NCBI GenBank assembly: GCA_950295325.1
Contig: OX485807.1
Coordinates: 15,525,001-15,589,000 of the forward strand
Reading direction: 5' to 3'
DNA: 64,000 nucleotides
From: Polytrichum commune
Taxonomy: Eukaryota; Streptophyta; Polytrichopsida; Polytrichales; Polytrichaceae
Positions within the stretch are counted from its first letter, which is position 1. Each line of letters starts with the position of its first letter. Shown piece after piece: positions 47,201 through 60,700 of this stretch. A model generated the notes under the pieces. That model ran no database searches and had not been told where the DNA came from. It was given only the letters and a program-made list of their open reading frames with translations. A program made the translations under genes and the position numbers.

Positions 47201-49387
47201 TGAGCAGGAAGCACTTTCTACATTGGTGGTGAACAAGTTGAGAGGTTCATTGAAGGTTGCAGCTCTCAAGGCTCCTGGTTTCGGTGAAAGGAAGAGTCAG
47301 TACCTAGATGACATTGCTATTCTCACTAATGGTAAGCACTGAAGATTAGCTCACTCCAGGCTCTACTGTGTTGTTTCTATCTGCTCCAGTCCAGCCTTGG
47401 TTTTCTAGTCCTCCATCAGACTGCATGCATGAGAGAGGAAATAATGCAGTGGCTCTATTATGGCACGTATATTCCTGTGCTGGAATGTGGAAAGACAATC
47501 ACAAAAGAGGAGTGCTGTTTTTATGTAAGGTGTGCATCCCATGAATCCATGTGCTGATAGAAGTTATGTGCCATGCCAGGTACTGTGGTCAGGGATGAAA
47601 TTGGTTTGGCTTTGGACAAGGTTGGCATGGAAGTGCTTGGCACTGCAGCTAAGGTTGTTGTTACCAAGGATTCAACTACCATTGTTGGTGATGGCAGCAC
47701 ACAAGAAGCTGTGACCAAGCGTGTGAACCAAATCCGTAATTTGATTGAGGTTGCTGAGCAAGATTATGAAAAGGAGAAGTTGAACGAAAGAATTGCAAAG
47801 TTGTCTGGTGGAGTGGCTATCATCCAGGTACTCAAGTGTCTTAACTTACATTGAAGATATATCTGTATCTGATAGATCAGTACAGGCCTAAGCCAAGACT
47901 ACCAGTTGACAGTCTCTGGAGGAAAAGGCAGATGTATTTCTTCCATTGTCTGACATGAGGAGCTATATGATGTGATTTCCAGGTTGGAGCTCAAACTGAG
48001 ACAGAGTTGAAGGAGAAGAAGTTGCGTGTGGAGGATGCACTGAATGCCACCAAGGCTGCGGTGGAAGAGGGCATTGTGGTTGGTGGAGGGTGCACTTTGT
48101 TGAGATTAGCTGGCAAAGTTGATGCCATCAAGGCCACTCTTGAAAATGACGAACAAAAGGTGGGTCCATCACTACTAGTTTGACAGTTGTGAAGGAGAAT
48201 TTCTATTGTTTGTCTGGTTTTTGTGTTGCCCTCTCATGTCTGCAGTTTCTCAGTTTTTGTCACTATCTTTCCACCTTATCTTTCTGTGTGGTTTTAAAAC
48301 TGCCCATGGTGTGTACAGGTTGGATCAGACATTGTGAAGCGGGCTCTGAGCTACCCATTGAAGCTGATTGCCAAAAATGCTGGTGTGAATGGAAGCGTAG
48401 TAGTTGAGAAGGTTGGTGCATCTTGCAAAATTTGGCCCATTAGTTGGGCAATGTGTCTCAGGGAGATTGGACTTAGGTTCTGGACAATGCAAGCACCTAA
48501 GGAGGACCCTGCACAGGGTCTATGGTCAAACACTTCCAAGAATATTATGTGATTTTGATTCACTGCAGTAGAGCATGAAATCTACTTATATTGTCAAAGA
48601 CTTTTGTGGAATTATTGCTCACCTGTCCTTGTCTCACCAGGTTCTTGCGAATGACAACCCATCTTTTGGCTACAATGCTGCTACTGGTGTTTATGAGGAT
48701 CTCATGGCTGCTGGTATCATCGACCCTGCGAAGGTTTGTTCCCTAATTTGATTTCTTCTACTCAATAAGAAGACAGCCTTGAATCCTACATGCTGCAGAA
48801 TTCGGAGTCCGAGTTTGTAATCTATTAGCTTTTTAGTTTATCTAGTTGTGGATGAAATTAATCAAGAGTTCTTTGGATGTGGGTGCGCAGGTGGTGAGGT
48901 GCTGCTTGGAGCATGCAGCCTCAGTGGCTAAGATTTTCTTGACATCTGATGTAGTAGTAACTGAAATTAAGGAGGCAGAGCCTGCTAATGCCGGTGGTAA
49001 CCCCATGGATAACTCAGGTACGTGCACTTTTTTGCTTTGCTATGCATTATACGCAAGGATATTGTTTGTGGGACCTTTCCGTAACAAGGTGTGTAGTAAC
49101 ATGTCTTTGGTTACCACACCTAGTGGTGACCCTTACCTAAAAGCAACCCTTTTAGATTCTTGCCCAAAATGAGTATTGTTTCAGCTAGAGAGCATAGAGT
49201 CAATTTTCAACACTTTGAAATGTTTTTATATGGTGTCCAAAAACTACATTTTCAACAAGAGTGAAGGTAATCTAAACAACATAAACTTTGCTCAAATGCT
49301 TTAAAGGGAATTGTATGTGGAGCTCCGTATTGTACTTCTGTATGAATGACTCCTTGCTCGTATGTGTGTGCAGGTTATGGTTACTGA
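44281..49387 (+). CDS. Chloroplast chaperonin 60 subunit beta (Cpn60-beta)
   Basis: Group I chaperonin that, with Cpn60-alpha and Cpn20/Cpn10, folds plastid stromal proteins. Exons 44281-44529, 45412-45537, 45679-45816, 46058-46153, 46392-46634, 47097-47331, 47580-47827, 47983-48159, 48319-48411, 48641-48733, 48891-49017, 49374-49387; 612 residues. The first ~65 residues are a Ser/Ala/Arg-rich transit peptide ([17 protein letters not shown]...), followed by [19 protein letters not shown]-site signatures [20 protein letters not shown] and [13 protein letters not shown] are intact, as are the apical [19 protein letters not shown] and equatorial GGGCTLLRL. The last exon codes only the end of the protein (GYGY), a tail shared with plant beta subunits. 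The beta rather than alpha call rests on close colinearity with plant beta sequences. Translation start context is good (CAAGATGGC). Confidence 0.97.
44540..45360 (+). repeat. Duplicated ~300 bp unit in chaperonin intron 1
   Basis: The block GAGAAATTCCTACTGTGTTGAATG...GGCTTAAAC...CTAGCACTT...GGGGCACC(C/T)TACCACTTT occurs at 44591-44800 and again at 44894-45090. A third start (TTTAGAGTAATTCCTACCGT) lies near 45322, just before exon 2. The three lie in direct orientation. Confidence 0.75.
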
Positions 49388-49896
49388 GAAATCCACTTGG
49401 AGAGAGCCCTTCAGTGACACTTTTGTCTACATGGATCCAGGAGACTTAGGTTAGGTAGCCCCTCGGGAAATAGAGTCAATGGTGAACTGGTGCTTGGAAG
49501 AAATACTGCAACTTCCTGAGCGTCTACCACTCTGAAGAGAATCATTTATTAGATACAATATGGAGGCACTTGGTGCTTCTCTCTGCACTCTTCATACACA
49601 AACTCTCTGTAGAACCCAGTCGAAACAGTTTTATTCAAAACTGACAGATTCAAAGAAGCAAAAAAAGTATTTTTTGACAACAGTTATTTGGCCTCGGCCA
49701 GCTGTGTTCTCTTACTTCTCATCAAGAAAGTGGTTGTATCTTGCATCTGTTTGAGAATCAATATGTAATTTTCCAAAGGGGAGTGCCCTTTTTCTCAAGT
49801 GTTTGTTTGATTCAATCATAAGGACGTGGAGGTCATGTCATGTCTGAATCAACTGGATGTCTGTTACCACCCATCTAAAATAACCAAACATCAGCA
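49388..49896. other. Chaperonin 3' UTR and start of the convergent intergenic region
   Basis: Contains the 3' UTR of the chaperonin gene. No second gene is seen. Possible AATACAATA-type poly-A elements occur near 49555, unconfirmed. Confidence 0.5.
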
Positions 49897-50117
49897 CACT
49901 AAATATGATATTTTATGATATGTAGTGTCATTTACTGTTTGGAGTTACAGTGTCTATTTGCTATTGATGTTATTTTTTGCAAAGGTAAAGCCATTCATGT
50001 TCTATTCTGTGCAAGCAACCAATTCGACATTTGTTGGTAAAATATGGGATATACAGTAAATCGATATAACATTGCGAAATGCCAAATAGTAAGTGATAAT
50101 AAATACAATATGTAGTG
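49897..50117. mobile_element. MITE family B copy
   Basis: CACTAAATATGATATTTTAT at the left and inverted CACTACATATTGTATTTATT at the right, with inner arms TTTACTGTTTGGAGTTAC and CTTACTATTTGGCATTTC. A TA flank is kept only on the right. Confidence 0.75.
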
Positions 50118-50870
50118 TAGGTCTTGGAACATGCATTTGCAATCCACCTTTACTTTTTCAATTTTTTTTCTCTTTGGATCTATGCAAACTACGCAAAGTT
50201 TTTCCTATTGCGCTATCTACCCAAGCTACACAAACTATGCAAGGTTTTTGCCCATTACACAAACTACCTTGGTCAAAATCAGATTACAGTGATAAATTAG
50301 ATTGCCCTTTGTAATCTGATTTTGACCCATATGTGGACAACCAGCACAGCAAAATGGACCTAAAAGACACAGCAATTTTTTTCAGGTCCCAAAAAATTAG
50401 AATCAGAAATTGTCACAGAAACACAACAATTCACAATGTATGCATGTAGTGTAACAAAATGGTTAAAAGACGATAAATATTGACCAAGGATGAATGAATG
50501 GGGAGAACTGACAGGTACATTTGGTATTTTATATCACTGATTTTCGGATGACACTTCTTATGAATAAGTTTACAAATTCTGTCACGGACGATGGATGAGT
50601 TCATCCATTGGCCAAAACCCTACCTTATCTTGTCAGCAACTTAGCGATGAAATATTGTCATGGATGATTGGAATTTAGGTGAAAAAATCACTTGGTAAGT
50701 GATAGTAATTGCAACACTAAAAATCTATAATCCTCCAAAAATTACAAGGAATGACAAATAATGTTGGGTTAACATTCACTGTTGGTGACGACACTATACC
50801 ATAGTTTACAATTAGTATTGAGCAAGACAATTAGAATTGGTGACACTAAATATCATACGTAGTGTACTTA

Positions 50871-51370
50871 CAGATGAACCTGTTGAGTTTTAGAAATAAT
50901 CAGTTGAAGTTCAAAGCTTCAGGAAATCATTTTCAATGAATTCAGAGAATATACCCCAATTTAATAAAGAAAACCCAAAAGATATCAGCATCTAACCAGT
51001 TGGACTTTGGAATCACTAGGATATCGTCTGATTCTACCCAAAAATCATGGTGTCTATGTAAACTCATCCATTACAAAAGTAAAAAGGCAGTGAACTATTT
51101 TATAGCCTAAAATTGATTATTTATAGAGGATTTGACCTCAGGAGGTGCATCAGATACCCTGCTCCAGTCTAGTGCAGTGATCGGGGAAAATTTTGGGCAT
51201 AATCGGTTGAGATCCTAGTGTTTGCAAGTCCAACCGGTTACATGTTGACATCCTCCGGTTTTCCTTTATTAAATTGGGGTATATTCTATAAATTCCTCTA
51301 AAATGATGGGTAATTTTCCTGCAGTCTTGAACTTCAACCGGCTATTTCTCAAACTCAACCGGTTCATCTG
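50871..51370. mobile_element. TIR element family G, copy with both arms
   Basis: CAGATGAACCTGTTGAGTTT at the left is mirrored by inverted CAGATGAACCGGTTGAGTTT, and the arms stay complementary for over 100 bp (TTGAAGTTCAA, GAATATACCCCAATTTAATA). It lies between the convergent chaperonin and FO synthase genes. Flanks are TTA and TAA. Confidence 0.78.
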
Positions 51371-51796
51371 TAACTAACTGCCGGTTCTCCCCAATCATTG
51401 GTCTAGTGCACTCAAATTGAAATGAATCGGGCCTCAACCTGTAGGAGGCTTATAACCCCTTCATCCGTGATGGATTAGTTTACATAGACATCACAAACCT
51501 CAAGCCAAAAAATTTGAGCTACAAGGCTGATACAAGGGTGTGATGCAAATTAACTGTTGAATCTCGTTACATTGACTGATACAAAATTGATGGTGCAAAA
51601 CCGTTCCTATTTATGAAGCTATTAAGTGTGGTATGAGCAATTTATGCAGCAGTGTAGCTACAAGATATTACCAAAATCAATGATGGTGAAGTCAACTTAT
51701 TCACCATCATTGACTTCATCACCATTCACCTTCTCTAGCTAGCATTTCTGGTTTCTCTTGGCCACAATTGTTCGACATTTTGAGGACATTGACACA

Positions 51797-54700
51797 TTAT
51801 GTTTTCAAGAGAGGCTGAGCTGAGAATGCTTTAATCCTTTGCTGTGCTGGGGCATCACCATACAAGGTTGTCCGCTGGTGAGGTATCCGCTCGGTAGACA
51901 AGATCAACCTCTCCATCTCTTCTGGGGGCAGCTCTTCCCCTGCACCATACATCCAAATCAACTCATAATGGTTAGAGTGATAAAAAGATTGCAGACCTTG
52001 GACAGCTGACCAACTAGCATCACGTAACTAAATTTTCCAAGCTCCTATTTGTCACTTAGCTTTAGCTAGCAAGGTTCACCGAACTTAGGACTCTTACTTA
52101 GCTTTAGCTAGCTAACTTTTTCGGAACTCTCATTTTCACTCAGCTTCGACTAGCTAAAAAGTTGTGTGACATGCATACTCATTCTAAACTAGAGAGAAAT
52201 CCATTCAAACGAAACCAAACAATATATATATGTGGTTGTATTGCTCTCAGTTGGCTCTATATTTTCATGTTGTTGCACAAGGAAATTGAAAGGCTCAAAA
52301 TCAACATGTACAGTAGGCTTCCTAACTTTCGACTGGCACTAGTGATAGATCATCATCTTCATCATCGTCGTTATTATCACCATCATCATCTTCATTTTCA
52401 TTAACATCGGAATCGTCAATGCCATATGGCAATTTAGGACGAGATGGAATCAAGGAGATTCCGTGACATCCGCTAGATTATTAGGAATTAGGCTCATGTT
52501 CAGTTTCAATAACATCGTTGCTTCAATGAGTCCGGGTCTGAGAGATGACCGTTTGGGTGCAATGACATCATTCATTCCACCTAGACCACATTCAGATTCC
52601 AGCTAGCTATTAGCTAACTTCAGCTAGCTAACTTTCCTCACCCGGAATACGGCACTTAGTTTTAGCTAGCTATTATTTTGAGGCATCGAAATCCTGTGTA
52701 GCTTTAGCTAGTTGGAGCTTCTAGATAGCTAAATAGCTGCCCACTTAGTTAGCTGTCCAAGGTCTGAAATATTGGAAAGACTCAAAACTTAGTCTGGAAA
52801 TCACACAATTGGGTGGATAGAGGACATTTGGGTCTCAACAGCAACGAGTACATGGTAACCAGTCCCCCTCTACATCTCTTCTTCCCAAATTAAACTGGGG
52901 ATTGGGCTTCATGGCCACCATGAGCTCAGGGTACAAAGCAACATGAAAATGCAAATGCATCTGTAGCTGTTATTTCACTTAGGCCGAAGGGTTGTGCTGT
53001 ACTAGAACTTGTAAGGTATATGGCCCTATCATGGGCTCGGGAATTGCTTCACCCAGTCAGAGATAATTAAAACACAGAGTTTTGTCATTTCGAGTTTCAA
53101 AATCGGAGTCATGAGTTATGAGAGGTCTAAGTGATGATTCTCTCACATTAAGTGATCACATGGATCTCCCAGTTGTATCCACTATTGAGCCGAGATTGGT
53201 GTCTACATTTTGAGCACATAGTCCAACGTCCTTGGATCATGTGTCATTTTGGTGTGTGTTGTTAACTACAAGCCTCAACATAGACCACTCAAATATCGGT
53301 GTCCAGTTAAGAAGGGTCACCACATAAGGCCCACATACCTTGCACCATAATTAACAATGCTAACAATTTCGAACCTTGATAACACACTTGCTTTGCCTCA
53401 AAAAAGGGGGATGGTAGTTTATGTACAACATGAAGGAATTGCCTGCACCAAGGGAAATTGAGAAGTTACCATGTGCTGCTCCTGCAGCTCGGGTTATACT
53501 TTCATTCATTAGAGAGCCCCCCATGTCATTACACCCTGCTGCTAAAAGTGCTTGAGCTCCTCCTGGTCCCATCTTCACCCATGATGCCTGATTGCAACTC
53601 AACATACACTAGCTTAGATGGAACCCACGGTCACTTCAGACTTTTTGAAATGGTGAGTGAATCATTATAGTAAATATTGTGCGCCACACTATTGAGCTTG
53701 TTTCCACACTAAAAAGCATTAGGGATAATCTCGTGGGTGCACGATATTCTCCAACCCACAATTTTTAGAATTAGAGGTCCATGTTGTAAGTTATGTACAA
53801 TGTTTTGCTTGGATTGAAATAAGTCAGCATAGATGGAGTGAGGTAATTTCTACACTACGTGACACATGGTATATGGAGGGAAGTCTCAACAGCCGTTGAG
53901 AATTTTTGAGGTGACAAGTGCTATAAGAATTACTAACAGTAGAAATGCGGGAAATTTCAAAATTGCCAGAATCTACTAGGTTTTGGGCTAAGCACATTTT
54001 GTGAATGAACTTGGTTCACCAGTACACCAATAAGTAACACTCATCTATGTAGCAACATGACAATAAATGTCAATCTACTGCTTGAGGACTGCTGGTTGCA
54101 TGAATTACCTGAATATTGGTGATAAAAGGATGCAGGACCAATCGAGCTATTGAATGCATCAGGACACACTCACGGCTTGTTGGCCCCTTTCGTGATCTTC
54201 CTTTCAGATAAATAGGTGCCTGAGATGCAAGGATTTGTGGGCTTTAAATTACGTTGGATGTGCACATTGATTACTTGACAGCTGAAAGAGAAAACTTCTG
54301 TAGTGGTCAGGCCAAGCAATTTTGTTGACGTGTCTATTCCTAATTGGATACGAGGAGGCACGTTATCACCTATAATGGATGACCTTGCCATGACCTGACC
54401 ACAACGTTTGGTAATGGACTGATGGCACCTACCATGGGCTGGAGTAGGCACCCATGGCAGGGCTCCTTGCATCTGTTGCCTAGTTCATGGTGGCTCTGCA
54501 AATGCTTCATGAGGAGCAACCGCAAGGACATGATTCTTATAAGAATGCCACAGAGAAATTTTACAATGGACTACATAACACCTCATGTCCAAATTCAGGA
54601 ATGAGATGTTAAAAGGTGTAAGAAGTCATTTAGATAAGTTCAAACCTCCATGTGCACAAAGGGAAGAGGAACAAACTCGGTGAAACCACAAGTCTCCCTT

Positions 54701-57700
54701 GCCAAATTTCTCAATCGCAGCAAATGCCTGGCCCTGAATCCACAGAGATCTAGAAGTTATTAAACGATTTTTTTCTTTCACAATTAATAACTAGTAACGA
54801 TAAAGTTTAGAAAAGTAATAAATATACATGGGGATGAAACATGGGTATGTCTTTCTCCAGATAAGATTGCGAAGGTGTACCAGTGATGAGGCTGGTCAAG
54901 GTGACCAAACATGATTGTTGATGTTGTTTTCAGACCGACCTCATGGGCTGTTGCCATCACCTGCCGCTCATCACCAAGATGTAAGTAACATAGATAAGTA
55001 GTTTGCAATATCTCCTATACATTTTGGAAAGGGTGAACAGCAAGGGCGCATGGGTCGTGACACAGTCACTGTTCCAAAATTCCAAAACAGTTCCAAAACA
55101 GTCGGCCGTTGATGGTGGCATGTTGGGCAGACGGTGTGGGGATGGGATGGCGGAGGGATGGGATGGGCCCACACAATCTACTATACATTTGGGAACTCTG
55201 GAACGGCAAGGGTGCACAGGTGTTGCCGCCGTCACCATTTCAAAGTTCCAAAACAGTCCACCTTCAACATCAACATGTTGAACACACAGTGCAGGGATGG
55301 CCCAACACATTAATTCATATGCACGGGTGCAAGGGCTAGGACAACACAGGCCCACACTGATTAGAACCTATGTTGGCATCCAGGAAAAATTGCAGGGCCA
55401 CCCATCCTGCATGCATTAAATCATCTCCAGAGAGCTTAAGTCTGGAGCCTTTGGGACTTGATAGTGTTACACATTATAGACTAACCTGTAAAACAACATG
55501 GTGTTAGTGAGGGAAAATATGCACCTCTAACCACTCGTTGGTATTGATTTTGTCTGGACATAGATGATTTCGGACCTCATCATCCAATACCTGTTCACCA
55601 AACAACATCAAATACAATTTCTTTGAAGGAAAATCTCCATTCGCCACAAAATGGATTTGAGTGACAGCAGGCCTTTAAGTTCAGTCTTCCTAGCTAGTGG
55701 CAGTACACTACAAGAACTAGAACAACATCCTTGCCTAGTAGAAGCTGAACAAACCAAAATGCTTCCACTTCTATGTTATCTAAGAAGTAAGATTAGGCTT
55801 CTACCTCTGCTGCTGTGCCTGGCAATGAGCCAAGGCCGGCATTCTTCAGCTCCACCAGAAACTCCTTGACACTGCCATTGCAAGCTATCCGTAAAAAAAT
55901 GTGTTTGCATTGCACAGGGTGGGAACTTGATAGTATGTGGCAACACGGAGGTAATTACAGTATCAAAGATAATATTTCATCCCAACTTTTGAATTAAAAA
56001 ATTGGAGATATGTCCGCTCAGATTGAGAAGTATGCACAAAATGGAGCACTTTGGAACTAGAGTGGAATCATCGTGAAGCCTAATACAAGCCATCAGTTAA
56101 TCACAGATGCCAATCGGAACACCTGATGCCAAGAGTGGAAGCGCCTTGGAAAACCTCTAGAGGAGAAAACGCATGCACATGGATATCTGGAACAGCTTTT
56201 TTGACAGCCTTCAAAATTTCCAAATATGTTTCGCCAGTGAAATCTGGATGAATGCCCCCCTGTACAAAATTTGACATGTATTTATGTATGGCAATCACAT
56301 TCTGTTCCAAGTTACCACATTGACCCATCAATAATTTGCTTCCACACTATTTGAAAAACCAACACTTCCATTTACCTTTCTTATATCAAGGCATTAGTAC
56401 CAAACAGGTAACTCACATATTCTTATCATAATCATTTCAATCACCAACATGTATATGACAAGTTTTTGGATCTCAAGAACATGATAGGTCAGTAAATATC
56501 GTCTGTTGGTTTGGTATCATCGTTTTTTGATACCATTCAGGTATCTATGTTGAGGATTTTACATTTTTTGAATATCAGTAGGGCATGGTATTTGACTGTA
56601 TTTCTGTTTTCAATACCATTTGGATATATATATACCATGCAAGAACCTTCATACCTAGGAAAAATTACCCTAGTATCCATATGGTTTAATATGGTAATGA
56701 CCTAAATAAATACTTGGGCATACAAAGATTCTCTCAACTTGAGATACACACCAAATATCAATATTTGTCTGGTATTACAATTTTGATACCTACAGGTAGG
56801 TTTTCCACACCATTATTGATGTTGATTATTGATACCATGCAATCACCTATGTACCAGTCCAACATTTGTAAATACCTGCATGCAAACCTCTGTGGCACCC
56901 CTCTCCCACGCCTCAAGAGATCTCCGAGAAATCTCCTCCAGTGATAACCTGCAAACATTGAACACTCATTTAAAAACATAACATGATTCAATGCAGTGTA
57001 TGAAGGTTCAATACAGCAGTCATGCTGAGGCACTACCCCATTGTTAATAGACATCATGCAATTTACTTAGTCTTTCTTTCAGTAGAAGTCGTAAGAAATG
57101 AAATTTGACGGTAGAGATTTGCAAGAATGAAACAAACACTTCCATTAATCTAAGTTAGAAGTTGGCTACATTTTGCCAAGTTGTCTATAAAAATGTACCT
57201 GTAAGGCTTTCCTCGAAGGTCTTCACTTAGCTTTCCCTTACTAATGAACATGACATTGAGACATCCAGGAGTTAATCACTGATTGATTGAAATATGTTCT
57301 ATAAAAATTAAACTGGAGGAACCACTGTATGAAATAATTGGAAAACAAAATCAGCTATTATATGAAGATACATGCTCATGAAGGTCAAGACTCAACTTGT
57401 ATGCATGTAGATCAAACATCTCAATTGCTGAGTGAAAAACTTAAACTTACTCCCCACAATTGTTGAATAACTACCTGAATGCACAGAATTGACACCGATA
57501 GCCACAGACATTTGTGTAATTTATATTGCGATTAATGACATACGTAACCTGCAACAAACAATATCATTTTCTAATAAGTTGCAACACGTGTATACGGGTA
57601 CTCACAAGGACATCACAAATGAATCCAGACCTCAACTTCAGATCACATAAATTTGTGTTTCACTTTCAAGACATGCTCTTAATCCTAGATATTGGTCTGA

Positions 57701-60700
57701 CTTCTTCATTTACACAAATTACTTACTTTTTTACCATTGACTTTTGCTCGCAACTCATCTGCTGCATTAACAATCTCAAGAAATTCAGGCCCCATAGCAC
57801 GGAATAAACTTGTGACATCCGCCTGAACACATCAAAACATACAACTTCACTCATCAGCTCTCTCTCCACTGCAGAAGAAATTGTCCTTTTTAAAAGCAAA
57901 GGAGAATGAATTCAGCACACAAGTATATATTTTATGTGAAGACAAATGCTCATCAGCAGACAAAGAAGAAACCCAATGTGATTCACAGGAAATGATACCA
58001 CAGATGGCTCCTCGTCTGCTCCTAATCTCTCTAAGATTTTGGATGCTGCCGTATTTTGCACTCCTTAGTTCATAGCAACCGCCACACCTGATTAGTCCAT
58101 GGAGCATTCTTGATCACAATTGAATATCAACCAATATGCATGTACACATTATATCATACCATGCAAAAGGCCCTGGGGGTCACTCCCACTCACTAGAATT
58201 TTAAGTGCGATAAAAGATAGGGTCCTATTTAGTGTTTCAAAGTAAGTATTATAAAATGATTAAAGATATTTAACGTATTGGGAATCTTTTGAGAATAAAT
58301 GGAATTTCCCATGAATATGCGCATTACTTCATAGCCTTTAAAAATACCCCTTTATCTCAGGTGGTTCATACCTCTACAAGGGAATGTGGGACCCCCCCCC
58401 CCCCCCCGCCCAAATAAACAAAAAAGGGGCATAAAGCTTACCTTGAACAAATACTTTTGAGGAACTAATTGTGCCATCAGTGCCTACTGAAATCTTTGCA
58501 CGCTCAGTCTTCCTGTTGGAATGACTATCTCCACCAACACCCCTTAACGAAGAGTCCCCAAAAGAAAACTGGGCATCCTGAGCAAGACCTGGTGACCATT
58601 CCTCAGCTCTGGCATAGCCAAGACTATTTGCATGGACAAGGACCTTCTTCAGGACTTCTGGATTCTGCACAGAACAGCTCATTTCCTAAGCCTCACATGA
58701 ACAAATTGCAAGGACAATGGAAAAAGAGTAGATATTAACGTGGATATCTCTATACTGAGATTCTTAGTGAACCATGTGAAGAAATCAGAGGAAGATTAAG
58801 AAGGTTTCTCCTCTTTACAAAGATAGTATGAATGACATTTGGCACCGTAGCTTAGGGCAATTTACAGTAGAGCTTTTAAGGCTGTAACCATTGAAATCTA
58901 GAATATGTCATTGGTGGAAAATACCAAAACCACCTCACTATAGCTTAAGGGCCTATGGGACCAAGGTAGTTTGCATGAATGAACATTCAATGAATCTACA
59001 TGGAGTTCTGAATGGCATGCAATAGATCATGTTCTTGGTCTACCAGATTTTGCTTCAAATCCATCTCAAAGAGGTGGATCCCACACAAAACTGGGAGACC
59101 ATGACACTTCAAAATCTCACAACCCTTGATTTATTATAACTTACTGTGTAGAAGGGCCCTCATGAATAGGATGGTGGTGAAATTGCATTCAGTTTAGAGT
59201 CCAGTGGCATGTCTTTAACTCACTACACTTGGAAGGTCCGTGAGAACACAACATTTAATTCCAATTTTCCATGTGCATAGCCTTCGCATGAGTTTCAACG
59301 GCCCTCACAATTTTGACATCACGTCCCTTGGCCATAGTGTAAACTGGCCCTTAGTAAGGATGGCTACAACAAGCTAAAATTTTCTGCATTGACATTTACA
59401 AAGGTTGACATATTAGTAGTGAATAACTAACCAGCCAGGTGGATGCTTCATGGACATATGAAGGATAAATTGCCAGCCTAGGAACGAGGAGCTTCCCTGC
59501 TTCTGCAGTTGCACCTGCGAGGACCTCCATGTGCGGCCATGGTGCCTGCAGTTTTGAAGGAAGAATTTAGACATAAGAATCTCAATATTGTATCATTTTT
59601 GTGTATAGGTTTGTTAATTAGAATTAACTTCGTACATCTTCAGACCACCTGAGGTTTACATCCAAGGTGGCGAAGGTATGCTATGACATAGCCCATGAAT
59701 CATTTGTACTGGTTCACTAGTAAAATTTCAACCAATATGGAAGACATGAGAAATGACATAAAAAACCTCAAGAAGACAAATCTCCATGCTTCCACAAGTG
59801 ACCTCACACAACCATATGTTTAAGAGCTCTTAATATAGCTGAAAAGAAAAAGCTACGATGCAAAATGACATTGATAAAATGAGGGGAAAATAGGAGGGAA
59901 GTAATGATTGAAAGGCAGTATTGCAAAAAGGGTTAAATCAGCATCAGATGAGCCTTTACTCCACAAGAAAACCCCAGAATTCACACAATCTCAAAGTTTG
60001 AAATGCAAGGAGAGAGGCAAGAGACTTGAAAATAATGATTACCTCACAAATCGACAAAAAGTAAATTGCAAGGTTTTCAAATAGGTGTAAGGATGACCTC
60101 GGGATTGACCCAATCTTTGGTGACCGGCGAAACACCACCCCAATCGTTAATGCCAGCATCTATTAGTGCCTTCCATTCGCTATATGTCCCATCACTTCTG
60201 TAGAGACATTGAGATAGGAGCACCTGGTAAATTACTGGATGAAAAGGGTCATGCTCCAAATCTCTTCGAGAACCACTAAAGGTGGGATATGAAACTGTGA
60301 GGTGCTTGTACTGTGCTTCATATGTAGAATTAAACCCTCTGATCACAAGGCAAGAATCGATTTCCTCATGCACTATGAAAGAAATACCTTGCTATCAGGA
60401 ATGGGTAACCCAGGATAGGGAGAAATGCTTTTGACAATAGTTTTTCTCTAACAGTTTTTCCTGTCAAGATCAAAGAGTATTGCAATTAAGGTAAGCGGGC
60501 CTAATACAGCCACACTTAGCTCTGCACCCACTTCTCCTAGATATTAAACATTGGACTAACAAAAGATGATTGGAGAACCCACATCAAGGTTGTTGCCATT
60601 TTCCTTCCACATTTTTTGGGCCCATAAGAATATCTTTTTCAACATCAAAACAAAGATTCCATATCTGAAATGACTTCTTATCTACTAAACTCCACCCCCC

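Noticed and set aside
55003-55355. Overlapping frames on both strands around 55000-55350
   Set aside because: They lie in the FO synthase intron between exons at 55525 and 54960, in a duplicated GC-rich stretch (TTCCAAAACAGTC occurs repeatedly), and have no domain.
57823-57998. FO synthase intron with donor GTATCATTT considered as a U12-type intron
   Set aside because: The donor departs from the U12 consensus (RTATCCTT) and no TTCCTTAAC-type branch site is seen.
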